Source: Boletus sp. NGJ
Lineage: Eukaryota > Basidiomycota > Agaricomycetes > Boletales > Boletaceae
Direction of reading: 5' to 3'
Length of the DNA: 64,000 nucleotides
NCBI GenBank assembly: GCA_019096195.1
Contig: JAGTXK010000219.1
Coordinates: forward strand, 434,001-498,000
How positions within the stretch are numbered: position 1 is the stretch's first letter; each line of letters starts with the position of its first letter. The notes beneath the pieces were generated by a model. The model worked only from the letters and a program-made list of their open reading frames with translations. It was not told the origin of the DNA and did no database searches. Shown here in pieces: positions 35,527 to 46,458 of the stretch. The translations under genes were made by a program, and so were the position numbers.

Positions 35527-37806
35527 CTAAACTCCCTCCCCTTTCTGCCCGTGCCACCACCGCACCAGTCGTCGCTCGTACCGCTCCACCACACCGCACA
35601 CAAAATCGCAGTCGGTTCCTGCCCATCGCGCCGACTTTTCAACGACCATTCCTAGGTCTCCACAAAGGTTTCCCAGCACATCTTTAGCGTCGTAGATCGT
35701 GTACATGTCGCCCGGCTCAAGGATGCCGGTATCCCCATCATTTTTCTTCGTTGATGAGAGTCCCCGTCCCCTGAGACAGGGTTGCTTGCCCGGCGTCAGG
35801 TCTGCTGTCCCATTCGTCAATGGAAAATAGTTTTCAACAACACGGTGTTCTATTCGCGCATGACCATGTGCAATCAGCCCCACGTTCGTCCCGGACCTCA
35901 CGAGACCACTCACCATCCCTTTTTGGATCTATCAGTACCTTTTGACAGAAATCAAGATAGTCATCTAGGTCAGAGTCATCTAGATCGCCTACAGACCTGC
36001 AGTACCGAGATTAATCTCGCGACACAAACAATAGGCGTCATTACCAACAGTGACACTTGGGAGCCAAACCGATGGCTGTTGACACAACTTTCCGCGTGAT
36101 CCGCTGCCTTGACGGCCGCCAGGAATTCAGTCACAGCAGGAAATGCGCACGCCGCATCATCGGAACTTCTCGGGAGTCTAGAGTAACATCAGTTTGTGAG
36201 CCGATCACTCCACGTAAAGGTCCCCTTGCCTTTGTTTCCCATCCAACCCGTACACGAGCTTGAGCACCACGATGGCAGTAGCAACGAGAGAAATTTCGGG
36301 CGGAGGATTGTCATGCTTCTGGCTGTCCGTGTCTCTTCTTCGGGTGCTAGATAGCGAAAGCACCGATGAACCTTGGAGGGATAATCCTAGAGAAAGCACG
36401 TTTCCAACGCTCTTTGTAAGGACATACAGCATGGCTAAACAACGACTTCGTCGCTCAGGGATTCTTTCCTATAGTGAATAAGCGAGCGTACGAGTGCCAC
36501 ACAAACATTCTTGCACAACACGCCAAAGGACTGGGGCGCTATTGAGTTCCGGGATAACAATGTCAAAAGTGTCATAAAATCGGTTAGCGAGACGAGAGGT
36601 AAGGCGATGCAAGGACAAGGTTTTTGGCGCATACTACACATGCATCGCTTAGCATCGGCGTAATTGATGAGAGTAAAGTCATACATGAGGAGACAATGCC
36701 TGAACAGCATGTTTTGTGAGGTGGCATGTAAGGGACGGTGGGAAGAAGCGAACATGGTCAAGATACGGAAGCGAGTGGGATTCGATGGCACTGCGTAGGT
36801 GGATCAGCGTCATCTCGTGTGCGATGATAAAGGTGAGGTTTCGACTTGGCTTACTTGATGAAGTCCATGTAAACGACCGGCAGCCGAATGGTCCAGCACC
36901 CAAGAACAAGCACTGCAATCGTATTCTCAGGTCGATCTGCACGGCTTACGAAGGGATTTTTGGATGGAGTGTGCATGTTGTTCCTAGCACGAGGTTCGCC
37001 GCCGGAAGATCCGTCGTCTGACGAACTGACCTCGGAATTCTCTTCGAGGAGCACTGCAATTTCTGGGGCAAGCAATTCATCCTCGCTCGAAGAACAGTCA
37101 GTGTCAGGCACGGGAACAGCGCTCTTTGGAGGGTGGATATCCCCATCATTCTCAGGTCTCGATTGACAACGGTCCCTCCTTCCGATCTGCTCTGGTCCAC
37201 GTTGAAGCCCTTCCTGCTCGCGGGTGTAATGGAAAGGTTCTGCGGGTGGGGGACTCGGAACGAGATCGAGATGTAATACCCACAGGTCCCTGCAAATCGT
37301 CTGACATGATGGATGTGCTTATAAGACTGGCAAGTCCCAAGGGCCGACACACCTCGAACTCGGCAGGGAGATTCCATAGTGCTATCAAGGCCACTACTTG
37401 TTTCCGAAAGAGCAATTGGAGACACTGATAGTAATGAAAACGGGCTCTCTCGCCATGATAGACTGGATCTCCGCGATCAGCAACTACGGTGAGTGGGTCG
37501 AGGATCGCGTACGTTTCGGATCCGCTCTACTCGTCCTTTCCTCCTTCTTTCGATTAGACTTGAGAGTACGTTTCCTCATCATATGGGTTCCCACATCGTC
37601 AACCTCTTCGGACTCGTTGATGTAGTACTATCATGCACGAATTGTATGGTGAAGATGCGCGATGATATGATATGTCATGTTGATCCAGCCCCGCTAAGAG
37701 TGCTCACCTGAAGAACATGACCCTCACTGCAGGTGACCAAGCCTACAGCATTCTTCCGCCATTGCCGGGACCCACATATCAGGCATTTCTTACGGGGCGG
37801 CATCAT
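35527..37806 (-). CDS. rrn7: RNA polymerase I initiation factor Rrn7 (TAF1B-like)
   Basis: TFIIB-related subunit of the core factor that loads RNA polymerase I on rDNA promoters, nucleolar. It starts MMPPRKKCLICGSRQW with a zinc ribbon (CxxCGS) closing at LVTCSEGHVLQ. Then VGTHMMRKRTLKSNRKKEER, YHGERARFHYYQCLQLLFRK, ALWNLPAEFE, an acidic patch (DCSSSEDELL, VSSSDDGSSGG), NTIAVLVLGCWTIRLPVVYM, SLPYLDHVRFFPP, LTKHAVQALSPH, ISLVATAIVVLKLVYGLDGK, LPRSSDDAACAFPAVTEFLA, and at the end ILEPGDMYTIYDAKDVLGNL with FVCGVVERYERRLVRWWHGQ. This is the complete Rrn7 order with cyclin-like folds. About nine introns, one with a GC donor. Stop at 35527. Confidence 0.93.
36178..36229 (-). other. Apparent GC-AG intron in Rrn7
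   Basis: On the minus strand the exon ends GGGAAACAAAG and is followed by GCAAGGGG, a consensus GC donor (AG|GCAAG). The acceptor is TACTCTAG at 36178. The join reads LVYGLDGKQRLPRSSDDA, matching the conserved GLDGKxRLPR block of the family. The one nearby GT would lead to a stop codon. Length 52 nt. Confidence 0.75.
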
Positions 37807-37880
37807 GAAGGGGTATGCCCCAGGGATGTAGTTCAAGTTCAAGTGAAGCTAAATGTTTGAATCTTCAAGTCTTAACCGAA

Positions 37881-37888
37881 TCACGTGA
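37881..37888. promoter_or_regulatory. TCACGTGA palindrome (E-box / Cbf1-type site)
   Basis: A perfect TCACGTGA palindrome lies in the 196-bp divergent promoter between Rrn7 (-) and the J-domain gene (+). CACGTG is the target of Cbf1/USF-type bHLH factors in fungi. Function is inference from motif and position only. Confidence 0.45.
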
Positions 37889-38002
37889 CCTAAGCATGCC
37901 ACTGCAACGTCGCAGAATTTTCTGTGCAAGTTCTAATTTGCTTGTACACTTTCCGAGGCCTTGATTCCCTGTTGCGACTTTAATAGTCCATAAGGCAAGA
38001 AG

Positions 38003-39349
38003 ATGAGGGTCTTCCTCATTGTTTCCTTGTTGACGGTGCTGGCGACAGTGGTGTTTGCGTGAGTCGCTTTTTCATGGGATTTCATGAACGGTTAACAAAA
38101 GTGGTCCACTGCAGATGGACGAAAGTGAGTGAGCTGGAAAGGAGCTTGGTTGACGGTTATATTCAAATATGATATCCGTCTCAGGAAGATCATGAAGTTT
38201 TTGACATTGTTGGTGCCCTAGAAACAGCCGAAGGTTTGTCTCAATGATGTTAGACACCTGCCTCGAGCCCTGAAAGTGTGCTGTGGCATTATGCAGGCAA
38301 AGGAACGACGTTTTACTCTTGGCTAGATGTCCCTCCAACGGCCACTCTCCCGGAGATCAACAAAGCATACCGGAAGAAAAGTATGCAGCTCCAGTCAGAC
38401 CAGTTCCGCTGAAGGACTCCACAAATGGCTAATGGATCATAGTCCTGATAAGAACCCGGGTGTGAAGGGTATCCAAGAACGGTTTGCAAGACTTGGCGTT
38501 ATTGCCAATATACTGAGAAGTTCCGAGGGCCGCAAACGGTTCGTGTGGTCGTCCCCAATGCATGAAATTGCAGTTAAAATTGGGTACAAGATATGACTTT
38601 TTCTACAAGAACGGCGTGCCAAAATGGAGGGGTACTGGCTACTATTACTCGAGATTCCGACCGGGACTTGCGGTAAGTACAGCGATTGTGTTGTGGCAAG
38701 TGGCTAGCTGGACAGTAGGGTTTGCAGATGGTGTTGACGTTCTTGGTGATTTTGACAAGCGGGTTGCATTATCTCGTGCAGAAGATGAACTACGCACGGG
38801 ATCTTGAAAGGGTGCGCCAGACGATGCGCGGCGCAAGGTTGGCAGCGTGGGGACCAAAAATGGTGCCATTGGAAGGGCGGCGCAAGGTGGGTTGTTTTCA
38901 ATGTTGTGTGACCCTAATGGGGAAGGTTTAGTGGTATGACAGGTCAAGGTTAACCTCGGTGGTGGACCACGAATGGACCAAGAGGGCAATATAGTGCCCG
39001 GGAAGATGATCGACATGGTCGTGGATGGCAACGAAGTTTATATTGTAGGTCGGGCGATGCTACGTGGGGACAGATTGACGGATGTATACATTGACAGTGC
39101 GATGGACCAGGGGTATGCCTGCTTGACGAGTCGTCAGCGACTCCCCCTGCGATCTCGAGGACGTGGTTTGTGTCCTTGGTGAGTGGGCTTGTGCGAAGAA
39201 GGCAGCCGGGTGAAAAGGTGGTAGAAGAGAGCGAAGAGGAAAGTGAGTCTGGTGGAAACGGTGGAGTGACAACGCATGGGGAGACGGGGAGACGTGCACT
39301 GGCGAGCAAGGCTGGGCGGCGGCGACGGCAGGCAGTGCGCAAGCGGTAA
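38003..39349 (+). CDS. erj5: ER membrane J-domain protein (Erj5/DNAJC1-like)
   Basis: Hsp40 co-chaperone of the ER lumen. It begins with a signal peptide MRVFLIVSLLTVLATVVFA, then DHEVFDIVGALETAEGKGTT and the J-domain FYSWLDVPPTATLPEINKAY; an intron (about 38393-38448) interrupts the HPD motif, spliced as SMQLHPDKNPG. Next RFARLGVIANILRSSEGRKR and YDFFYKNGVPKWRGTGYYYS, a TM segment VLTFLVILTSGLHYLVQKM, and LERVRQTMRGARLAAWGPKM. The later part contains SRTWFVSLVSGLVRRRQ and an acidic patch EESEEESESGG, ending in basic RRRRQAVRKR before the stop at 39349. The basic C-terminal tail lies outside the J-domain; its side of the membrane is not clear. About eight introns. Confidence 0.87.
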
Positions 39350-39432
39350 GCGGGGAAATAGACTTTTTATTTTTCATTCTTTTTTTTTCTCCTTCTTTTC
39401 GTAAGTTTCCAATAATTACACCGGTCGGACCT

Positions 39433-39484
39433 GATAATAATATCGTCGGAAAAGGGAATGAGCGGTCAATTGTTATCGACCAAT
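39433..39484 (+). promoter_or_regulatory. GATA and CCAAT elements upstream of glutamine synthetase
   Basis: A GATAA core at 39433-39437 and a CCAAT box at 39480-39484 lie 150 and 106 bp before the glutamine synthetase ATG; another GATAA at 39555-39559 is 30 bp before it. GATA factors (AreA/Nit2/Gln3 type) control nitrogen genes in fungi and glutamine synthetase is a classic target. Regulation here is inferred. Confidence 0.4.
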
Positions 39485-39589
39485 CGGAAAACAGCGCAGT
39501 CCTTCAAACAAATGTCAACAGGGCTCATCTCCCGCTGCTTTTAAAGGGCGAGTTGATAATCGCTCTCCTCCAGTCGTGCTTCCTCCCAA

Positions 39590-40869
39590 ATGTCTTCCTC
39601 TCTGTACATTTATCGCAACGATCTGCTTGCCCCCTACCTTGCCCTTCCACAAGGCGAAAAAATCCAGGCCGAGTGTATGTCCCTTCTCTTCCCATATCTT
39701 CCATCTTGCTCAGATCTCCCCAGATGTCTGGATTGATGGCGATGGCGGTCTCCGCTCCAAGACCACAGTCTGCCCCCCTCCCGTTCTCACACCGCCTCAT
39801 TACTGACATCCGTCACAGACCATCTCCAAGAAGGTGACCGACATCGGTCAGCTCCGCATCTGGGACTTTGATGGCTCCTCCACCAATCAGGCGCCCGGGG
39901 AAGACTCTGATGTCTACCTCCGTCCTGCCGCGATCTTCAAGGACCCCTTCCGAGGTGGTGAAAACATCCTTGTCCTCGCAGAGACCTACAACAGCGACGG
40001 TACTCCTAACAGAACAAACCACCGCCACCACGCTGCCAAGGTCATGGAGCTCGCAAAGGATGTTGTACCTTGGTTCGGTCTTGAGCAAGAGTACACTCTT
40101 TTTGATGCCGATGGTAACACTCCTTTCGGCTGGCCAAAGGGTGGTTTCCCTGGTCCCCAGGGCCCCTATTACTGTGGTGCAGGTATTTCGTCTCCTGTAC
40201 TCTCTTGATCTGCCCTCATCGTCCTTTTAGGTACTGGAAAGGTTTTCGCTCGTGACCTCATCGAGGCTCACTACCGTGCTTGTCTCTACGCTGGTGTCAA
40301 CATCAGTGGGATTAATGCAGAGGTTATGCCCGCTCAATGGGAGTTTCAGGTTGGTCCCTGTGAAGGTATCGCCATGGGTGACCATCTCTGGATGGCACGT
40401 TACCTCTTGATTCGCATCGCCGAGCAGTGGGGTGTCAAGGTTTCCTTCCACCCCAAGCCTCTGCAGGGTGATTGGAACGGTGCTGGCTGCCATACCAACT
40501 ACAGCACACTCTCCATGCGCGAGCCTGGCGGAAGGAAGTACATTGACCAGGCGATTGAGAAGCTCTCGAAACGTCACAATGAGCACATTGCTGTGTACGG
40601 AGAGGACAACGAACTCCGTCTCACTGGCCGTCACGAGACTGGTCATATTGGTGACTTTAGCTCCGGTGTTGCTAACCGAGGTGCTTCCATCCGCATCCCG
40701 AGACACGTGGCTGCCCAGGGCTACGGCTATATTGAGGACCGCCGTCCCGCTTCTAACATTGGTACGTTCCAGCCCCTGGTTACCATATGGCTTGTCTTTC
40801 TTACCTCTTTGGAAAGACCCTTATCGTGTGACAGCCATCATCGTGGAGACCACCTGCCTGGACAAGTGA
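39590..40869 (+). CDS. gln1: Glutamine synthetase (type II, eukaryotic)
   Basis: Cytosolic ATP-dependent synthesis of glutamine from glutamate and ammonium. Starts [20 protein letters not shown], with the second exon [13 protein letters not shown] (beta-grasp), then [60 protein letters not shown], and the catalytic region [40 protein letters not shown] (ATP-binding signature), [40 protein letters not shown], ending [15 protein letters not shown]. About 355 residues, full length. Four to five introns. Active-site Glu and Arg positions are all present in these motifs. Confidence 0.97.
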
Positions 40870-41034
40870 GCGTCGTTGCCCGAGGTGTAAGCTATGTATC
40901 CAGCAGAGAGTAGAACCAACTTTATCACTATACCATTTACATGGTGGTTTTGATATTATTTACGTGGATGGACGCTATCTTCAAGTTTGAGTTGGATGAG
41001 TCACACTGCTGTGGAATTTCTCCCTAACACCAGC

Positions 41035-42463
41035 ATGGACAAGAAGCTCACCTTGCCCGCCTTTCTTGTGCTGCTGACCAGCAACAATGTCCCCGTTCCA
41101 AAGGCAATGGATGTAGCTAGTAAAGTGTCTGTCTCGTGGCTTAACCTCAGTGCTCTCCTCAACCCACCCCAGGTTCAAAGAATACAACACGCCAGCTCTT
41201 CTGGCCCAGCTCGACGGCGCCAAGTTGCAGGTCCTCGGTGTCAAGGATAAAGACCTTCGCAGGCTCGTCCTCGCCGCGGTTCGCAGGGGCGGATACACTA
41301 CACCCACCCGAAAACAGGAGTCGGAGGGTCTTGCGCAGCCCGTAGCAGGGCCATCGGGCAGCAAGCCTTCTAGTACCGTGCAAACATTAGTACGCCACTC
41401 TCTCTGTGCGAGCCTCAGGGTTACCCATCTCGCGTAGATAACGCCAAAGAAGAAACGCAAACGCGATGACGACTTAAACGAATACCTGCCCCCCGCGCCG
41501 TCGGACGAAGGGTCGGCGTATGGAAGTATGGATTTCAACGATGTCTTGGACGAGCAGGTTGGCGTTTTCATCACTTGTTGGGTATCTTCAGCTGTGCCAA
41601 GTACTGAGGCGTGTGATGAGGTCCTAAAAGTGAAGGGTACGGTGGTCAATCGCGCACCGCTTATGACTGCATGGGCAACGATTGTTGCGGAGCGTCTCGG
41701 TTTTGAGAGGGAGGAAGCGTTGAGTATTGGTAGGTGTTGCGTCACCTTGTCCACAGTTGATCACCCCCAGACCTCTCTTTCATCACTGCAGGATCGGTGT
41801 ACACGGAGATGAACGCAGTCGCCAAGGGTCTCTCTCTCGGGATCATAGGCCAAAGTAGGAAGAAAGAGATCGAACCCATTCCAGGTGGACAGCAACCATA
41901 CGTGGATTTGATGGGCAAACGGTGAGTTCGTAGGACTCCTTCAACGTGCCTCTCACTGCGATCACTACACAGAATGTACGCTCGGGTGAACCACTGTTCA
42001 CGCCATCTTACTGACTGGATATCCGGACAGACCACTTTATCAGACCCAATCGTCCAAGTGGAGAGCGCTTGTCAACGGCTCGCCTGCCGTTCCAAGCACT
42101 GCGTTCTCGTACATCTCTCGCGCCTTTCGACAGACTACACCACATATAGTCGGGGCGTTGCGCCTTTTGGCAGAAAGTTATCCACCCCAAGAGCTTAACA
42201 AGGTCGGGTTTTCACTTTATGCCAATTTTAGACCGACAGTGAATGGATGGGGGGAGAGAGGGGAGGTTCGCTGTGAGTATATATTGTCTTTGAGGAAGAA
42301 GGGAGGGGGAGCAGCGTCCCAGACACACGCATCAGATGTCCGGCGTGACAATCAAGAACTTCCACTGAAGAAAGCACGAACATTTTCTCTGGAAGAATAC
42401 GAGGCTATTACCCTCGATGAGGACGTTGAACTCGACGAAAAAAACCTTAGTAAGCTGCCTTGA
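41035..42463 (+). CDS. Conserved fungal protein, function unknown
   Basis: I recall similar fungal proteins but no function. Start MDKKLTLPAFLVLLTSNNVP, then YNTPALLAQLDGAKLQVLGV, KDKDLRRLVLAAVRRGGY, a low-complexity basic patch TPKKKRKRDDDLNEYLPPAP with an SV40-type nuclear localisation signal (PKKKRKR), NRAPLMTAWATIVAERLGFE, REEALSIG, TEMNAVAKGLSLGIIG, a GGQQPYVDLMGKR block, FSYISRAFRQTTPHI (about 42100-42140), and ELNKVGFSLYANFRPTVNGW. The C terminus is acidic (ITLDEDVELDEKN). The exons keep frame through about six introns, so the gene is real. A chromatin or nuclear role is only suggested by the NLS. It follows glutamine synthetase in tandem with 165 bp between. Confidence 0.75.
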
Positions 42464-42612
42464 TGGATTTAAAGTAGATGCTGAAGGAAGGTACTGGTTT
42501 CGAGCGTATAGTAATACCTTATATGTAGATCTACATCTATCCGTGTATGTAACAGGTCCAAGCACCAAAACCTACGTATCCTATCGCCAGCAAGAAACGG
42601 GACTCGATCCTT

Positions 42613-44190
42613 TCATAGCTTTTTAATGACAGCGGCGGTGAACTCCGAAGTCGTTGCAGCGCCTAGAAAAGTTGAGCCAAGTTTTCCACAAAGCACGATT
42701 CACTCACCGCCCATGTCTGCAGTACGGATCTCGCCTGCATTGATGACATCGAATGTTGCACCCGCAATGCTGTTAGCAATGGAATCGAGGCTGTGGCACA
42801 GTTCATCAGACAGCCCACGGATGGAACCGGCTACGCTTACCCGAGATGTCGAAGCATCATGGTGGCGCTGAGAATCATGGCTGCCGGGTTTGCACGGTTC
42901 GTTCCCATGATATCAGAAGCTACGTGTCTGCATCCAGGCTCGAAAAGAGCATAATCCTAGAGACACATTGAGCCATGTTGCCCGAGTCATGAAGGCATGT
43001 ACATACTGATCCGACGTTACAGCCGGGGACAATGCCGGGTCCACCGACAAGCGCCGCTCCGATGTTGGAGATAATTGCGCCGTACAAGTTAGGCATAACC
43101 ATGACGTCGAATTGACTTGGCTTCGCAACGAGCTGCATGGAACTAGAGGAAAAATAAGAAGTGCACTTGGGATGGCATTCGTGGGGTGACTTACGTGTTG
43201 TCAATAATCATGTCATTCGCCTCGATACCTGCAGATCTGTATTCTTCTGCCACTTTGCGGAAGGTGTTTAAGAAAAGCCCGTCGCCCAACTTCATGATAT
43301 TAGCCTTGTGAATGCAAGTGACTTTCTGCAAATCATGCCGCGTTATGTCCAAGAGTGGTACGGTAGACCATGGAAGCACACCTTGCGGTCGTTCTTGAGG
43401 GCAAAGTCAAAAGCGAAGCGAGAGATACGTTCTGCCTTGGCTCTCGTCATAACTTTCAGGCTTTCGACGACGCCAGGGTAACTCTGATGCTCCAACCCCG
43501 AGTATTCACCCTCGGTGTTTTCACGTATGATGGCAAAATCGACGTTGGAGTGACGAGTAGGGAATCCAGGCAAGGACTTGCAGAGTACAACCGAGGCATA
43601 AATGTCGAGTTGTTGACGCATGGCGACGTTCCAGGAAATATGGCCGGACTGTGAGATGGGGGTGAAGAGGATGCCTTATCGGCAGATCGGTCAGCATTGT
43701 CGACGGAGATGAGGATATGTCTACCCTTCAAGCCGACGCGGTTGCGCTTCAGACTCTCCATGGCCTGTTTGAAGAGGTCCTCGCCTGCAGAGGACATGCC
43801 AGAGACATTGTACTGTTCCCACTCGATGGGTGCGTTGACATAGTCGAAAATCTCCTTGACGGAGTCGGTGATTTCAGCACCAATACCATCACCGGGGATG
43901 AGCGTGACCTGAGGGGAAGAATAAACGACGTGTGGGGGGTGAGGGTGTTGGGTGCTTACAGTGTAGACACCACCGTATTTCGTTGGGGACTAGGCGATGT
44001 GAGGTCATGCACAAGGCACTCGATGTGTGACTTACTCGTTGCGTCACCCTTGGAAAGCCGGCAGAGAGGGTTGTCGCAGCTCTCTTCAAGTTGGCGTGGT
44101 GTTAGTTGACGCATTTGCGTGCGATGAAGACACACGTACGCACTGCTGGAGAACGGGACGCGTCGCGGACGCGAGGGCGTTGCGGAGCAT
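42613..44190 (-). CDS. idh1: NAD-isocitrate dehydrogenase subunit 1, mitochondrial
   Basis: Regulatory-type subunit of the TCA-cycle enzyme. The N terminus [16 protein letters not shown] is a mitochondrial presequence, followed by [129 protein letters not shown], then the short exons giving [20 protein letters not shown], and a last exon [15 protein letters not shown]. The Idh1-type features are the N-terminal [13 protein letters not shown] and the substitution pattern around CKSLPG. About nine short introns. Stop at 42613; start 84 bp from the divergent hydrolase gene. Confidence 0.93.
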
Positions 44191-44274
44191 GTCGGTAGTC
44201 AAGGAAAAAGAATGGAGGGAAGAAACGGAACGCGGCCACGTGAACAAGTACTCAGATATTTTCTTTCTTATCCT
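44191..44274. promoter_or_regulatory. 84-bp bidirectional promoter IDH1/hydrolase
   Basis: Only 84 bp lie between the start codons of the IDH1 gene (-) and the alpha/beta-hydrolase gene (+). Both transcripts must start inside or very close to this spacer. No TATA box. Confidence 0.5.
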
Positions 44275-46214
44275 GATGACCATCAAACACAATCTCCCAG
44301 AGATACCCTACGCCCCCCCATCACGCGCCCCCTCTTTTTACCTTGTCCTTCTCTTCGTCGTCCTCCCACTCTGGCTCGTTATACCCCTCTCGTGGTCCTT
44401 CGTTATATATACCCTATATAGTGCTAGATTAATCTACTACGGCTGGAATGCCAGACTCTGTTTTGCGGTCGCCCTGTGCGAGGTGCGCACCTTTCCACCC
44501 GACCATCCCTGACGCGTCTCACCCCCTACTCCCAGGTTTTCTTTAGCGTTTATCATTATCATCTCGTCCGTTCCATTTCTGGACTTCCTCAGACTAGCCA
44601 ACGCAACTTGGCCGAGCTTCAGGCCAGTTTCGAACGTGTCTTGAAAACTGGACTCGCCGATCTCACCGTCGACGAAGAGTCCCTTAATCCCGAACGCCCA
44701 GGCAGTCCGGCCGAGAGCCTCACTCAGCTAGGGCCCGACGACCCTCGCGCTATAGAATTTCGCGAATGCATGAGAGCATGGTACTCACTCGCTCACTCGA
44801 GTCCCCTTCCCGTCGCCTGACTAACCACCTCCTTTCAAGGTTTCGCAGAGCCACATGGTCATCTATCAGGAGGCGAGATCTTTACGCATACCTTTATTGG
44901 GCCTTTTACAACAGCCCGCTCCCTGCCACCCACTCACCATCCGATCACCGTCGGGACGTTGTTGACGATGCCATCAGGCAGGTTGAAACTCGTGCGGGCA
45001 TGATCATCCCAGACGGTCCTAGTTCCGGTGTATCGCCCATCTTGCTGACGATCGACAAACTCAACGTCTCCTCGAGACCTTTCGTCTGGTATGCGATGGT
45101 ATTTGCAACGAACTGGATGCTCAGAAGATGGTTAGAAAGGGAACACACTGTGCGGTTTGGCTGCTACAAGGGCCTGGAGTGAGTCTCACGTTGGCTCACG
45201 CTTCAAGTATAACCAATATTGGGCTTCCGTCCAGGTATTGCATTCGTATACCCGAAACCTGGAACCCTGTTGGTGGATGTCGCCCCGTCGTGCTCTTTCA
45301 CGGACTCGGTATTGGTCTGATGCAATACAAATTGCTCATCCACGATCTTCTCCGAAATTGCTCGGATCGACCAATCGTTATACCCATACAACCTAACATC
45401 AGTCAGGACATCTTCCATTCCAAATTTTTGAAGCCAATGAATAGACGTGAGATGGCCACTCGTTTATCCGGTCTTCTGAGGGAGTTGGGTTGGGTGTCCT
45501 CATCAGAAGATCGTAGTCTCTCGTCTCCGCAAGGCATTGTCATACTTAGCCATTCCAAGTAGGTGTTTCCTCTATTAGTCCCGTTACACCCATTTAAATG
45601 CGCCTACAAGTGGTTCCTTCCTCCACGCATGGTTCCTCAAGGCTCATCCAAAAATGGTTGCACGTTCGTGTTTTGTAGACCCTGTCACATTTTGTTGCTG
45701 GGAAGGTGGTAAGTCGACCAATGTTAATGGGTTTGGTGTGATGCAGAGCCAATTTTCCACAGAAATGTGTTACAATTTCCTGTACAGCCGGTGTTCCACG
45801 GTATGATCATCAACACGTCTGTGCCACCAGCGGTTTAACCCTCGTCTCCAGGGTCTGGAATTGTTGATGAGGTACTTCGTAGGGACTGAGCTAGGCGTGG
45901 CGAACACGCTTCAGCGTCATTTTGACTGGTCATCAAACTCTCTATGGTTCGATGAGATCCCAAATGCCCGCGACCCTAAAAGAACACTTGTTGTATTGGG
46001 AGGCAAGGACGCGATTCTGAATGCGGAGGTGAGCTGTTCGTCGCGGCGAAGTCGAGCATAGTCTCACTCCCTTCTACAGCGCATCAGGCGTTATCTTGGC
46101 AGTCACGGTGTTCGGGAGGGGGTCTTCTTCGACCCGAACGGTAGGCATGGCCAGCCATTTGTTGCTGGAAAACCTGCGCATTCGGCGATCATGAACTGGT
46201 TGAAACTTGGATGA
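44275..46214 (+). CDS. Membrane-anchored alpha/beta hydrolase
   Basis: Fungal alpha/beta-hydrolase-fold protein with an N-terminal membrane anchor. Starts MTIKHNLPEIPYAPPSRAPS, then the TM stretch FYLVLLFVVLPLWLVIPL plus a second one (FVIYTLYSARLIYYGW). The middle has SIRRRDLYAYLYWAFYNSPL and NVSSRPFVWYAMVFATNWML. The hydrolase domain shows the oxyanion region PVVLFHGLGIGLMQYK, the nucleophile SHSNGSFLHAWFLKAHPKMV (Ser in HSNGS, joined across an intron at about 45560-45610), GLELLMRYFVGTELGVANTL, the acid GGKDAILNAE and a C-terminal His in GRHGQPF. About six introns. Substrate unknown; esterase or lipase activity is inferred from the fold. Confidence 0.82.
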
Positions 46215-46372
46215 GGTGTTGCCATCGGGGGAAGTGGACTGGCCATATGTACATATGCAAAACATAATTACAGTCCTCGTAGTAAAAGCGAGGCCGTTGA
46301 TACCCCTTTAGCGTTAACAGTACGGGGTACAACACACGCAAACTAGCGTTGTTAACCGGAGCACGCTCGAGG

Positions 46373-46380
46373 TATATAAG
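46373..46380 (+). promoter_or_regulatory. TATA box of the Argonaute gene
   Basis: TATATAAG lies 79 bp upstream of the Argonaute ATG, a good TATA box at a sensible distance. Most other genes here lack one. Confidence 0.55.
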
Positions 46381-46458
46381 AACACCACCCCGCCTGTTTT
46401 ACACTCTCACTCCAACATTCATCTTCCCATTTCATCTTTTCCATCCCTTTGAAACAAT

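Noticed and set aside
36716-37428. Plus-strand open frames opposite Rrn7
   Set aside because: The Rrn7 exons on the minus strand explain the openness; the plus-strand translations have no recognisable features.
40432-40869. Open frame of 145 codons within glutamine synthetase
   Set aside because: Same strand, wrong frame; the glutamine synthetase frame there is unmistakable.
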